Below the pieces are notes generated by a model. It did no database searches and was not told where the DNA came from. It saw nothing but the letters and a program-made list of their open reading frames with translations. The position numbers and the translations under genes are program-made. Of a stretch of 11,802 bases of DNA, positions 1-5,740 are shown one piece after another (positions within the stretch are counted from its first letter, which is position 1; every line of letters begins with the position of its first letter). Origin of the DNA: UBA1724 sp963611685 (GTDB lineage: Bacteria > Verrucomicrobiota > Lentisphaeria > Oligosphaerales > Oligosphaeraceae). The stretch is taken from positions 1-11,802 of the forward strand of contig CAVDSU010000071.1 of assembly GCA_963611685.1 (NCBI GenBank). The letters are read 5' to 3'.

Positions 1-39
1 TCTTGGCATGTAGTGCGAAAGAAAAGTCTAGAGTCGTAG

Positions 40-75
40 CAGCCACAGGGGCGACCGTGTCGCGCTCTGTGGCTG
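40..75 (+). other. Nested hairpin, possible structured RNA
   Basis: A 9-bp perfect inverted repeat (40-48 with 67-75, arms CAGCCACAG/CTGTGGCTG) encloses a second perfect 5-bp stem (51-55 with 59-63, GCGAC/GTCGC) with a 3-nt loop. No T tract follows, so it is not a simple terminator. It lies 21 nt upstream of a second hairpin, and the two could be parts of one non-coding RNA or of the 3' UTR of a gene left of the window. I do not recognise an RNA family. Confidence 0.35.
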
Positions 76-96
76 ATGGAGAATATCTTTAACCAT

Positions 97-133
97 GAGC
101 CGGCAGCTGTCCTGTGGGCACGCTGGCTCTTTT
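97..133 (+). terminator. Candidate Rho-independent terminator
   Basis: An 8-bp stem (97-104 with 122-129) containing one G-T wobble is followed at once by TTTT (130-133). The 17-nt loop is long and the T tract short, so this is only a moderate candidate. It would end a transcript entering from the left of the window. Confidence 0.35.
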
Positions 134-218
134 CGTCTGAAGAACCGAATAGAATTCCAACAAGGTTAATAAAATGATTCTGGAGGGATAACATCCGCTA
201 GGAGGGGCTACTTGCAGT

Positions 219-338
219 ATGATCAAGAATGTGTATGGAAATATGGTGGCGATTTATTCCCAGGCAGTCGTCAGGTTGGTTTCAAGGACGGAACTGGAAA
301 AGACGATTTCCTGGCTTGAAAATTCGGTGAATGGTTAG
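219..338 (+). CDS. Possible 39-aa small protein
   Basis: An ATG at 219 opens a 39-codon frame ending in TAG at 336-338. A strong SD-like AGGAGGGG (200-207) sits 11 nt upstream. The product is soluble-looking, with a hydrophobic stretch (VAIYSQAVVRLV) and a charged C-terminal half (RTELEKTISWLEN). I recognise no family. It precedes two further small genes that also have good SD sites, so it could belong with them, but a chance ORF of this length is quite possible. The rest of 1-411 holds only the two hairpins and short inverted repeats (for example GATTCAT 352-358 with ATGAATC 384-390). Confidence 0.25.
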   Translation: MIKNVYGNMVAIYSQAVVRLVSRTELEKTISWLENSVNG

Positions 339-411
339 GAGAGAGTTGCGTGATTCATTCCATGTTGACGAGTGAATCTCGTGATGAATCTGACGAATAT
401 TAGGAGAAGAT

Positions 412-705
412 ATGTTTTTACCCCTAGCAATTTTTCATCCCCTTTTTTTGATTTTTCTAGGCATTGTCTACTTAGGAGTCATGGGGCATATTTCCAGGGC
501 GACTGGCATTAGCCGTTGGAAGGTGTCGTTTTATGTGTTCACCTGGATGGTGGGGATTTTTTTGTTGTGTTATAACTGGGGACAGTTTCATGGCTTCTTT
601 AGAACGCTTTGGTACCTGTTCCTTGTCTTTATTGCGCCCTTTGTCTATCATTTTGCGTGGCATCTCTTGAAGGAATTCGTTATTTGGGCGTTGAAGGGAT
701 TGTGA
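412..705 (+). CDS. Small three-helix membrane protein
   Basis: A 97-residue, very hydrophobic protein of unknown function. Three likely membrane segments lie at about residues 3-24, 38-56 and 63-85. The loop between the first two is basic (HISRATGISRWK), and a short amphipathic C-terminal tail ends in K-G-L. The start is well supported: AGGAG at 402-406 lies 5 nt before ATG 412. It is rich in aromatic residues and uses many TTT/TTG codons, giving it a lower GC content than genes from 1322 onward. The zinc-ribbon gene follows after 41 nt and is probably co-transcribed. Length and topology fit many small inner-membrane proteins, so no function is assigned. It could be recently acquired or simply membrane-biased in composition. 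Confidence 0.7.
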   Translation: MFLPLAIFHPLFLIFLGIVYLGVMGHISRATGISRWKVSFYVFTWMVGIFLLCYNWGQFHGFFRTLWYLFLVFIAPFVYHFAWHLLKEFVIWALKGL

Positions 706-746
706 GAATGTCGTCTGGTGTTTGTGAAGTAGGAGGATTTTAGAAG

Positions 747-992
747 ATGGCGAATTTTATCCCTACTGCACCGTGGGCCTGTGGAACGGAGGAACATCCA
801 CGGTTCTTCTTGTGTGTCTGTGAAAAATGCAGTTTCCGGCAGGCTTATGAAGTCACAGACCAAGAAGTTGTGTCGTCGTCGGGGGCCGGTGCTTCCGAGC
901 CTATTGTGGTGAAGGCGCTCCCGAAGTGTTGTCCGCAGTGTGGCGGCGCATTGAAAAATATGAGAATCCCTGGAGCGCTCAAGTATTCCTGA
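747..992 (+). CDS. Small zinc-ribbon protein
   Basis: An 81-residue protein with two CxxC knuckles, C25-E-K-C28 and C62-P-Q-C65, the second followed by GG. This is the usual arrangement of a zinc ribbon binding one structural zinc ion. Additional cysteines at 12, 23 and 61 are not needed for the ribbon. The sequence between the knuckles (about 30 residues) is long for a minimal ribbon and includes a Ser/Gly/Ala-rich linker at 43-50. The start is fixed by AGGAGG (731-736), 10 nt before ATG 747. It lies 41 nt after the membrane-protein gene and probably shares its transcript. Possible roles are nucleic-acid or protein binding, but nothing visible decides the partner. Confidence 0.65.
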   Translation: MANFIPTAPWACGTEEHPRFFLCVCEKCSFRQAYEVTDQEVVSSSGAGASEPIVVKALPKCCPQCGGALKNMRIPGALKYS

Positions 993-1321
993 TGGCGTGG
1001 GAGGAGGGAGCCAGCCTTCGTCTCTGTGGTTGGTTGGAAACCACGGAAGGCACGGAAGCCGCTTGCGCGGGCACGGAAGCCGCCGAAGGGGGTGTGGGGC
1101 TTTCTGTGGCGGCGCCAGGTGTTTCGGTGTGTTTCGGTGGTTGGTTGGGTGGGGGACCACGGAAGGCGCGACCCACTTGCCTAGTTTCTTCCGCCTAATG
1201 GCGGGACGGTGTGGTGTGGGCTATGCGGGCGCGTGTGGCACGCTAGATTATGGGGTTTTCCCGCCGGAGTGTGTTGCCGGTGGTGTCTTTTTTATATAGG
1301 TGCAGCATTTTTTCAAGATTC
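993..1321. repeat. Non-coding G+T-rich region with short direct repeats
   Basis: This 329-bp gap holds no convincing gene. A 14-bp direct repeat GGCACGGAAGCCGC occurs at 1049-1062 and 1070-1083 (21-bp period). The octamer CACGGAAG occurs four times (1042, 1051, 1072, 1158). A longer pair, GGTTGGTTGG followed by ACCACGGAAGGC, occurs at 1026-1051 and 1137-1167. At 1178-1205 a 28-bp stretch matches 2645-2672 in the downstream repeat block with three differences, so it is a fragment of the same dispersed family. The last part (1270-1321) is T-rich and leads into the next gene without a recognisable SD. Confidence 0.6.
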
Positions 1322-2209
1322 ATGGACAATACGGAGCGTCTAGAGCTTTTTCGTAGTGCAGCCTCTGTGGAGGCGTTGCAGCCGGTCTTCCAGGAGCTAC
1401 TGCTGGACAAGGGCGCGGTGTCGTCCTTTGTCGCGGGTGTCCTGGAGGACTTTGGGGAGCATCCGGAGAAGCTTTCGAAGGAGGGGGAGCGTCGGTTGCT
1501 CGCCTGTGCGTTTTTGCTGTCGGGGATGTCGCCGTGCATGGAGGCGTACGGCCCGATCTTCCGGATTCTCCGTTCTGCGGAGTTCGGGGCGAATGTGAGC
1601 CGTGAGGAGTGGCTGTCCAGCGAGATTTCGCGGCTGTTGGGGGTGTTGTCGCCTGCGGACGCGGTGCCGGAGATTCTGGGTGCGTTGTTGGATCCCGGGA
1701 TTGGCCAGGTGGTCTCCGAGCAGCTGTTGTTGACGCTTTCCTGCCGGTGGGTCTCCCGTCGTGACAACGACGCGTCCTTCCTGGAGACGGTCCGGAAGAT
1801 CCTTTCTGACCTCCCGGAGGACAAGGTGGACTTCGAGATTGCGATGGCGTTGGTGATCAACGCGGTAGCGGTGGGTGGCGACCAGTTGAAGGAGCCGCTT
1901 TTTGCCTTCTACCGTGCGCACAAGGAGCTTTTGGAGGAGCGTCTCACCGAGAAGAACCTCCAGAGCTTCTTCGACCTGGGGCGTCAGCGCATCAAGGCCA
2001 TGCTCATGGGCAACTACATGGGCGGATATGGTCCGCTGCCCTCCGAGCTGGACCGCCTGGTGAACTACGCCGACATCGCCCTCAAGGAAGAGGAGCCCAC
2101 CACCCTGAAGGCCCTTCCTCCCATCGTGCGCGACCAGCCCAAGATCGGCCGCAATGACCCCTGTCCCTGCGGCTCCGGCAAGAAATACAAGAAATGCTGC
2201 GGCCGTTAG
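1322..2209 (+). CDS. SEC-C motif protein with helical N-terminal region
   Basis: A 295-residue protein whose last 21 residues form a SEC-C zinc motif: GRNDPC, then the ligand pattern C281-x-C283-x8-C292-C293 with the basic stretch KKYKK. This is the metal-binding tail known from the C-terminus of SecA, where it contacts SecB and ribosomes, and it also occurs on many unrelated proteins. Residues 1 to about 250 look all-helical, with no catalytic motif I recognise. I chose ATG 1322 (MDNTERLELF). The frame is open upstream to an ATG at 1250, but the extra 24 residues would be encoded by the repeat-derived intergenic DNA. There is no SD at 1322; a T-rich run precedes it. The 5' half is G-rich and the 3' half C-rich. 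A repeat block starts at the stop codon. Confidence 0.85.
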   Translation: MDNTERLELFRSAASVEALQPVFQELLLDKGAVSSFVAGVLEDFGEHPEKLSKEGERRLLACAFLLSGMSPCMEAYGPIFRILRSAEFGANVSREEWLSSEISRLLGVLSPADAVPEILGALLDPGIGQVVSEQLLLTLSCRWVSRRDNDASFLETVRKILSDLPEDKVDFEIAMALVINAVAVGGDQLKEPLFAFYRAHKELLEERLTEKNLQSFFDLGRQRIKAMLMGNYMGGYGPLPSELDRLVNYADIALKEEEPTTLKALPPIVRDQPKIGRNDPCPCGSGKKYKKCCGR

Positions 2210-2330
2210 CGGTTAGCGCGGTTAGCCTAAGGTGGCTCTTTTCTAGGCGGCAATCCAACCAAAGGACGGAGGGGCTTGCGCCCCCCGTGCCCCCCGAATT
2301 AGTGGCTAGGTCCTAGTGCCTAGTGGCTAG
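2206..2330. repeat. nTAG/CTAG heptad array and repeat-unit tail
   Basis: TTAG occurs at 2206 (overlapping the stop codon of the SEC-C gene), 2213 and 2222. Further on, TTAG at 2299 is followed by CTAG at 2306, 2313, 2320 and 2327, an exact 7-bp period. The stretch 2280-2336 closely matches 11533-11590 in the right-hand repeat block. Between the two sub-arrays, 2259-2275 is an exact 17-bp reverse complement of 2549-2565, and 2271-2284 forms a GGGGC/GCCCC hairpin with a 4-nt loop. Confidence 0.75.
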
Positions 2331-2337
2331 TTACAAG

Positions 2338-2464
2338 GTGCCGCGGGCGCCCTTCCGCCTACCGGCGAATTGCCTATGCCGCTACCCCAAAGTAGGCGGG
2401 GGTGCGGGGGCGGCAGCCCCCAGTCCTTTGGATATTCCCCTGCCTTCCCAAAGGGCGCGCCCCG
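2338..2464. repeat. Diverged, shortened copy of the intergenic repeat unit
   Basis: It begins like the 226-bp unit (GTGCCGC, then CTTCCGCCTACCGGCG at 2352-2367). It continues with a clearly related but diverged core: ACCCCAAAGT, a G-run hairpin, GTCCTTTGGAT, CCTGCC and an end resembling the AGGGCACGCC of the other copies. It is about 100 bp shorter than the full unit and lacks the second half. Confidence 0.6.
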
Positions 2465-2640
2465 CGGGCGCCCTTCCGCCTACCGGCGGTACGGTACCGG
2501 CCCCTTGGCCGCCACCCTAAAGTTTTTTTGGGGGGTCCGGGGGGCAGAGCCCCTCCGTCCTTTGGAGATCTTCCTGCCACCCCCCATTTTAGGGCACGCC
2601 TTGCTTCCAAACACGCGGGGGAAAGCCGCCCCCTCCGTGG
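2463..2640. repeat. Copy of the intergenic repeat core
   Basis: This stretch aligns almost base for base with 11369-11540 and 11595-11766. It contains the CTTCCGCCTACCGGCGG motif (2473-2489), CCCTAAAG plus a T run, a G-run hairpin with loop AGA, GTCCTTTGGAGATCTTCCTGCC, TTTTAGGGCACGCC and ACACGCGGGGGAAAGCCGCCCC. The outer CCCTAAA and TTTAGGG are mutually inverted, so the core can fold as a long imperfect hairpin. Open frames on both strands here are repeat translations and are not called as genes. Confidence 0.8.
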
Positions 2641-2767
2641 CCCCTGCCTAATTTCTTCCGCCTACCGGCGGGAATTGCGGCGCACTTGGCGCCGCTTGGT
2701 GCAAGCCCACTGCAGAGTGGCCACACTTCCTCACTCCTCTCTCCTCCCTCCTCCTTTTTTTAGCATT
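2641..2767 (+). promoter_or_regulatory. dapL leader: hairpins and pyrimidine tract
   Basis: After another copy of the CTTCCGCCTACCGGCGG motif (2655-2671), two short perfect hairpins follow: 2677-2683 with 2689-2695 (7 bp, 5-nt loop) and 2707-2711 with 2716-2720 (5 bp, 4-nt loop). From 2726 to 2761 the strand is pyrimidine-only except for one A (2733). ATG follows at 2768. No SD is present. Any promoter must lie here or in the repeat block; I cannot identify one. Confidence 0.5.
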
Positions 2768-3997
2768 ATGTCTTTTTTCTCTTCTCTTTTTGCGGAGCGC
2801 ATAGGTGGCGTTCAGTTTGGCAAATCCACGGTGATCTACAAATTTGAGAAGATCAAGCGTGCGAAGCGTGCGGCGGTAGCGGCGAATCCCGGCGTGCCGT
2901 TGATTGACATGGGGGTCGGGGAGCCGGACGACATGGCGTTCCCGATGGTCGTGGAGGCGTTGGGTCGTGAGGCCTCGAAGAAGGAGAACCGCTTTTATGC
3001 GGACAACGGCTGCTTGGAGTTCAAGCAGGCGGTCGCGCAGTACATGAAGGACTTGTATGGCGTGGACTTGGATCCGGTGACGGAGATCAACCACTCCATG
3101 GGCAGCAAATCCGCGTTGAGCCTATTGCCGGTGTGCTTCATCAATCCCGGCGACGTGTCGTTGATGACCACTCCGGGCTATGGCGTCATGGGCACTTGGA
3201 CGGGCTACCTTGGCGGCCGCGTGGTGAAGATGCCGCTCACCCGGGAGCGGGGCTTCCTGCCGGACTTCTCCCAGGTCTCCGCGGAGGCCCGGAAGGCGGC
3301 GAAGCTGATCTACCTGAACTACCCCAACAACCCCACGGGCGCAGTGGCGACTCCCGAATTCTACGACGAGGCCATCGCCTTCGCCAAGGAGATCCAGGCG
3401 CTGCTGGTGGTGGACGCCGCATACGCGCCCCTGAACTTCCGGGGGAAGCCGTTGAGCATCTTCTCTCGTCCCGGCGCCAAGGACGTGGCGGTGGAATTGC
3501 ACTCCATGTCCAAGGGCTTCAACATGACGGGCTGGCGTCTGGGCTGGGTCTGCGGCAATGCGGAGGCGGTGAAGGCCTTCGCCACCGTGAAGGACAACGC
3601 GGACTCCGGTCAGTTCTTGGCGATTCAGAAAGCGGCTGCGGAGGCATTGAAGGCGCAGTCGGAGATCACCCCGAAGATCAACGAGAAGTATCTCCGTCGC
3701 CTGACCGCCCTCACCGGCACCCTCCGCGAACTGGGCTTCCAGGCGGAGGTCCCCCAGGGCTCCTTCTACCTCTACGTGGGAATCCCCAAGGGCACCAGCG
3801 ACGGCACCACCTTCGCCAATGCCGAAGAATTCAGCCAGTGGCTCATCACCACGAAGCTCATCTCCACCGTCCCCTGGGACGACTGCGGCGCCTTCGTGCG
3901 CTTCTCCGCCACCTTCGAGGCCGCCAGCCTGGCGGACGAGACCGCGGTATTGGAGGAGGTCAAGCGCCGCCTGGGCTCCTCCAAATTCCTCTTCTAG
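2768..3997 (+). CDS. dapL: LL-diaminopimelate aminotransferase
   Basis: A 409-residue, PLP-dependent fold-type I aminotransferase. It converts tetrahydrodipicolinate plus glutamate to LL-diaminopimelate in one step, giving precursors for lysine and peptidoglycan in the cytosol. Visible motifs are the N-terminal FAERIGGVQFGKSTVIYKFEK segment, GVGEPD (49-54), YPNNPTG (185-191), D216 for the pyridine nitrogen, SMSKGFNMTGWRLGW with the Schiff-base lysine K249, and R378 in VRFS for the substrate carboxylate. Length and N-terminus fit the DapL class found in PVC bacteria. The frame is open to 2402, but those 122 codons are repeat DNA, so ATG 2768 is the start. There is no SD; a polypyrimidine tract precedes it. 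It leads a compact gene run. Another class I aminotransferase specificity cannot be fully excluded. Confidence 0.88.
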   Translation: MSFFSSLFAERIGGVQFGKSTVIYKFEKIKRAKRAAVAANPGVPLIDMGVGEPDDMAFPMVVEALGREASKKENRFYADNGCLEFKQAVAQYMKDLYGVDLDPVTEINHSMGSKSALSLLPVCFINPGDVSLMTTPGYGVMGTWTGYLGGRVVKMPLTRERGFLPDFSQVSAEARKAAKLIYLNYPNNPTGAVATPEFYDEAIAFAKEIQALLVVDAAYAPLNFRGKPLSIFSRPGAKDVAVELHSMSKGFNMTGWRLGWVCGNAEAVKAFATVKDNADSGQFLAIQKAAAEALKAQSEITPKINEKYLRRLTALTGTLRELGFQAEVPQGSFYLYVGIPKGTSDGTTFANAEEFSQWLITTKLISTVPWDDCGAFVRFSATFEAASLADETAVLEEVKRRLGSSKFLF

Positions 3998-4021
3998 CCT
4001 GCGGGGAGGGCGTTTTTGCGG

Positions 4022-4714
4022 ATGTCGGAGGAGTGGCTTTTTTGGCGTGACGGCGCGCATTCGCCCGCCTGGAACATGGCGGCGGACGAGGCGTTGCTGA
4101 AGGCCTCCCCGGTGCGTGGCGTGCCGTTGTTGCGGTGCTACTCCTGGGATCGTCCGGCGGTCTCCATCGGCTATGTCCAGACCTTGGATGCGGCGCCGGC
4201 GGGGTATTCTGCGGTGCGGAGGCCCACGGGGGGCGGCGTGGTCTACCACGACTACGACTACACCTTCTCCGTCAGCTTCCCCATGGGGCATTGGCTCACG
4301 GGACTGGACCGCATCAAGAGCTACAACTGCCTGAACCGCGCGTTGCGTCGGGCGGTGTGTTCTTTGGGCTTTCCGGCGGAGCTCTCCGCCCAGGAGATCC
4401 CGCACAGCGTGGACCGCGCGCGGATGGTTTGCTTCACCAACCCCACCCGCTACGACCTGCTCTTGGAGGGCCGCAAGATCGCGGGATGCGCGCAGCGCCG
4501 GACGGCGGAGGGCCTCTTGCACCAGGCGAGCCTGCACTTTGGCGGACCCTTGCCGGTGGAGCGCGAGCGCATCACCCAGGCGCTGCTTTTGGGGCTCCGG
4601 GAGGAGATGGAGATCTCCACGACTCCGACGGAACCCGGCCGGGAATTCCTCGACCAGATTGAAACCCTTGTGACCACGAAATACGGCACAAATGACTGGA
4701 ATCGACTCCGATAA
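4022..4714 (+). CDS. Lipoyl/octanoyl transferase or ligase (BPL/LplA fold)
   Basis: A 230-residue protein of the biotin/lipoate ligase catalytic fold, handling octanoyl or lipoyl groups for the lipoyl domains of 2-oxoacid dehydrogenases and the glycine cleavage system. Diagnostic motifs are RRPTGGGVVYH (66-76) and GRKIAGCAQRR (150-160) with the conserved lysine K152. The segment VCFTNPTRYDL (136-146) places C137 where LipM/LipL-type transferases have their catalytic cysteine, so an amidotransfer or transfer reaction is as likely as ATP-dependent ligation. It is shorter than LplA (about 338 residues) and lacks the accessory C-terminal domain. ATG 4022 is chosen; TTG 4016 is in frame and nearer to the GGGAGGG at 4004-4010. 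The gene starts 24 nt after dapL and overlaps the next gene by 23 nt. Confidence 0.8.
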   Translation: MSEEWLFWRDGAHSPAWNMAADEALLKASPVRGVPLLRCYSWDRPAVSIGYVQTLDAAPAGYSAVRRPTGGGVVYHDYDYTFSVSFPMGHWLTGLDRIKSYNCLNRALRRAVCSLGFPAELSAQEIPHSVDRARMVCFTNPTRYDLLLEGRKIAGCAQRRTAEGLLHQASLHFGGPLPVERERITQALLLGLREEMEISTTPTEPGREFLDQIETLVTTKYGTNDWNRLR

Positions 4715-4964
4715 CGAATTGCTCTCCGAGCCCCTGATGCAGAGGGACTACGGTCCCCAGCCGCTGGCTGACCTGCTGGCGGCGAAGGGCCTGACCAACC
4801 ACCAGGTGGTGGCGGCCTCCACGGAACAGCTGACCCACAAGATGGTGGCCAAGGGCTGCCGCGGCCGCTACCTCTCCCCCAAGGTGCGCCAGAAGATCCT
4901 TCGGGCGGTGAACGCCCTCACCGGGGAGACCTATACCCTGGCGCAACTCTTCAATTATCGCTAG
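4692..4964 (+). CDS. Small conserved-looking protein, possible helix-turn-helix
   Basis: A 90-residue protein of unknown function. It overlaps the end of the acyltransferase gene by 23 nt, which suggests translational coupling. Residues 18-90 look like a compact helical domain: RDYGPQPLADLLAAKGL (18-34), NHQVVAASTEQLTHKMVAKG (36-55), a basic turn CRGRYLSPKVRQKILRAVN (56-74) and a C-terminal GETYTLAQLFNYR. The order of helix, turn, basic helix and 'LSPKVRQKILRALN'-like segment resembles small Cro/XRE-type DNA-binding folds. I believe similar proteins occur in Verrucomicrobia, but this is memory, not a search. ATG 4737 (M16) is an alternative start giving 75 residues, removing the overlap and keeping the whole domain. 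No SD is seen at either start. Confidence 0.7.
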   Translation: MTGIDSDNELLSEPLMQRDYGPQPLADLLAAKGLTNHQVVAASTEQLTHKMVAKGCRGRYLSPKVRQKILRAVNALTGETYTLAQLFNYR

Positions 4965-5004
4965 AGACGACCGCTTCCTCTTCCCTTCCTCCACCACCTT
5001 TTTC

Positions 5005-5736
5005 ATGCTCACACGAAATGCGGCAAAGTTGGCGGAGAGGGAGTCCCGGCGGCTGGCTCCGGCCAAGAAGGGGCTCCCCTGGTATCTGGCCATCCCCGCC
5101 ACGCTCTTCTATGCCGCATTGGCGTTCTGGATGGGCGCGTGCCTGCTGCGGCTCCCGAAGGGCTTCCTGTGGCAGCAGCCCTGGGGGCGGGATATCCTGT
5201 TCGGCGTCGGCGCGGGGGTGTTGCTTTTTGCCAAAGTGCGTCTGATTCCCGTCTATATCCTGGGTCACGAACTGACCCACTGGCTGGCGGCGAAGCTCAC
5301 GGGGTGTCCCACGGGAAAGATCCGCTTGGGATGGCGGAAGGGCTCCGTGGAGGTATTGGGGGGAGGGGGCTTTGTCTCCCTGGCGCCCTACGTCTTCCCC
5401 TTCTATGCAGCGCTCTGGGGAGGACTGGTCGCCTTTGGCTCCCTCCTGCCATTGCATTACCCCGACTGGGTGCGCCCCGATGCACTCTTCCTCCTGGGAG
5501 CCGCCTGGGCATACCACCTGGTCCTCACCATCCACGCCATCCGAATCGGACAGAGCGACTTCGACTACTGGGGAAGAATCCCCTCCTTCGCCTTCATTCT
5601 GGCAGGAAACCTCCTCCTGGCCTTCGCCATCCTGGCACTGGCCTCCCCCGATCCACGGGATCTCTGGAACCTCCCCTGGGAGACCCTCCGGAATGCCGCT
5701 GCCGCCCTCTACGCACAACTCCCCTCCGCAGCCTAG
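5005..5736 (+). CDS. Membrane metallopeptidase-like protein (HExxH, M50-like)
   Basis: A 243-residue multi-pass membrane protein. Likely membrane segments lie at about residues 27-48, 63-84, 124-150, 160-178 and 194-213. The HExxH zinc motif G87-H-E-L-T-H92 sits at the end of the second helix, as in M50-type site-2-protease relatives, and is followed by WLAAKLTG. A candidate third metal ligand is the acidic cluster SDFD (184-187) before the last helix. There is no PDZ or signal peptide. Substrate and cleavage activity are unknown, so a role in regulated intramembrane proteolysis is only inference. ATG 5005 follows a nearly pure pyrimidine leader (4974-5004, two A's) without SD. The gene lies 40 nt after the small protein and 4 nt before folK. 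The first 25 residues are basic and cytosolic-looking. Confidence 0.7.
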   Translation: MLTRNAAKLAERESRRLAPAKKGLPWYLAIPATLFYAALAFWMGACLLRLPKGFLWQQPWGRDILFGVGAGVLLFAKVRLIPVYILGHELTHWLAAKLTGCPTGKIRLGWRKGSVEVLGGGGFVSLAPYVFPFYAALWGGLVAFGSLLPLHYPDWVRPDALFLLGAAWAYHLVLTIHAIRIGQSDFDYWGRIPSFAFILAGNLLLAFAILALASPDPRDLWNLPWETLRNAAAALYAQLPSAA

Positions 5737-5740
5737 CAAC

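Noticed and set aside
365..400. Promoter with TTGACG as -35 before the gene at 412
   Set aside because: No acceptable -10 box lies at 16-18 bp; the nearest A+T-rich hexamer (395-400) is 24 bp away.
926..1299. Overlapping + strand frames between the zinc-ribbon and SEC-C genes
   Set aside because: They are encoded by repeat-rich G+T DNA, have no SD or recognisable motif, and overlap each other or the flanking genes in other frames.
2374..2610. Small - strand ORF beginning MEARRALKWGVAG, found again at 11324-11515
   Set aside because: The identical starts come from copies of the same DNA repeat. The frames diverge and end differently in each copy, so a conserved protein is unlikely.
2402..2767. 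N-terminal extension of dapL by 122 codons
   Set aside because: The extra residues are translated from the repeat block, which occurs again as non-coding DNA at 11365-11802. The family N-terminus begins at ATG 2768.
2210..2767. Insertion sequence or transposon
   Set aside because: No transposase frame, no clear terminal inverted repeats and no target-site duplication could be found. At most a non-autonomous element.
3122..4537. 471-codon open frame on the - strand opposite dapL and the acyltransferase
   Set aside because: The product is Arg/Gly/Ala/His-rich and low in complexity, typical of an antisense shadow, and both + strand genes carry clear catalytic motifs.
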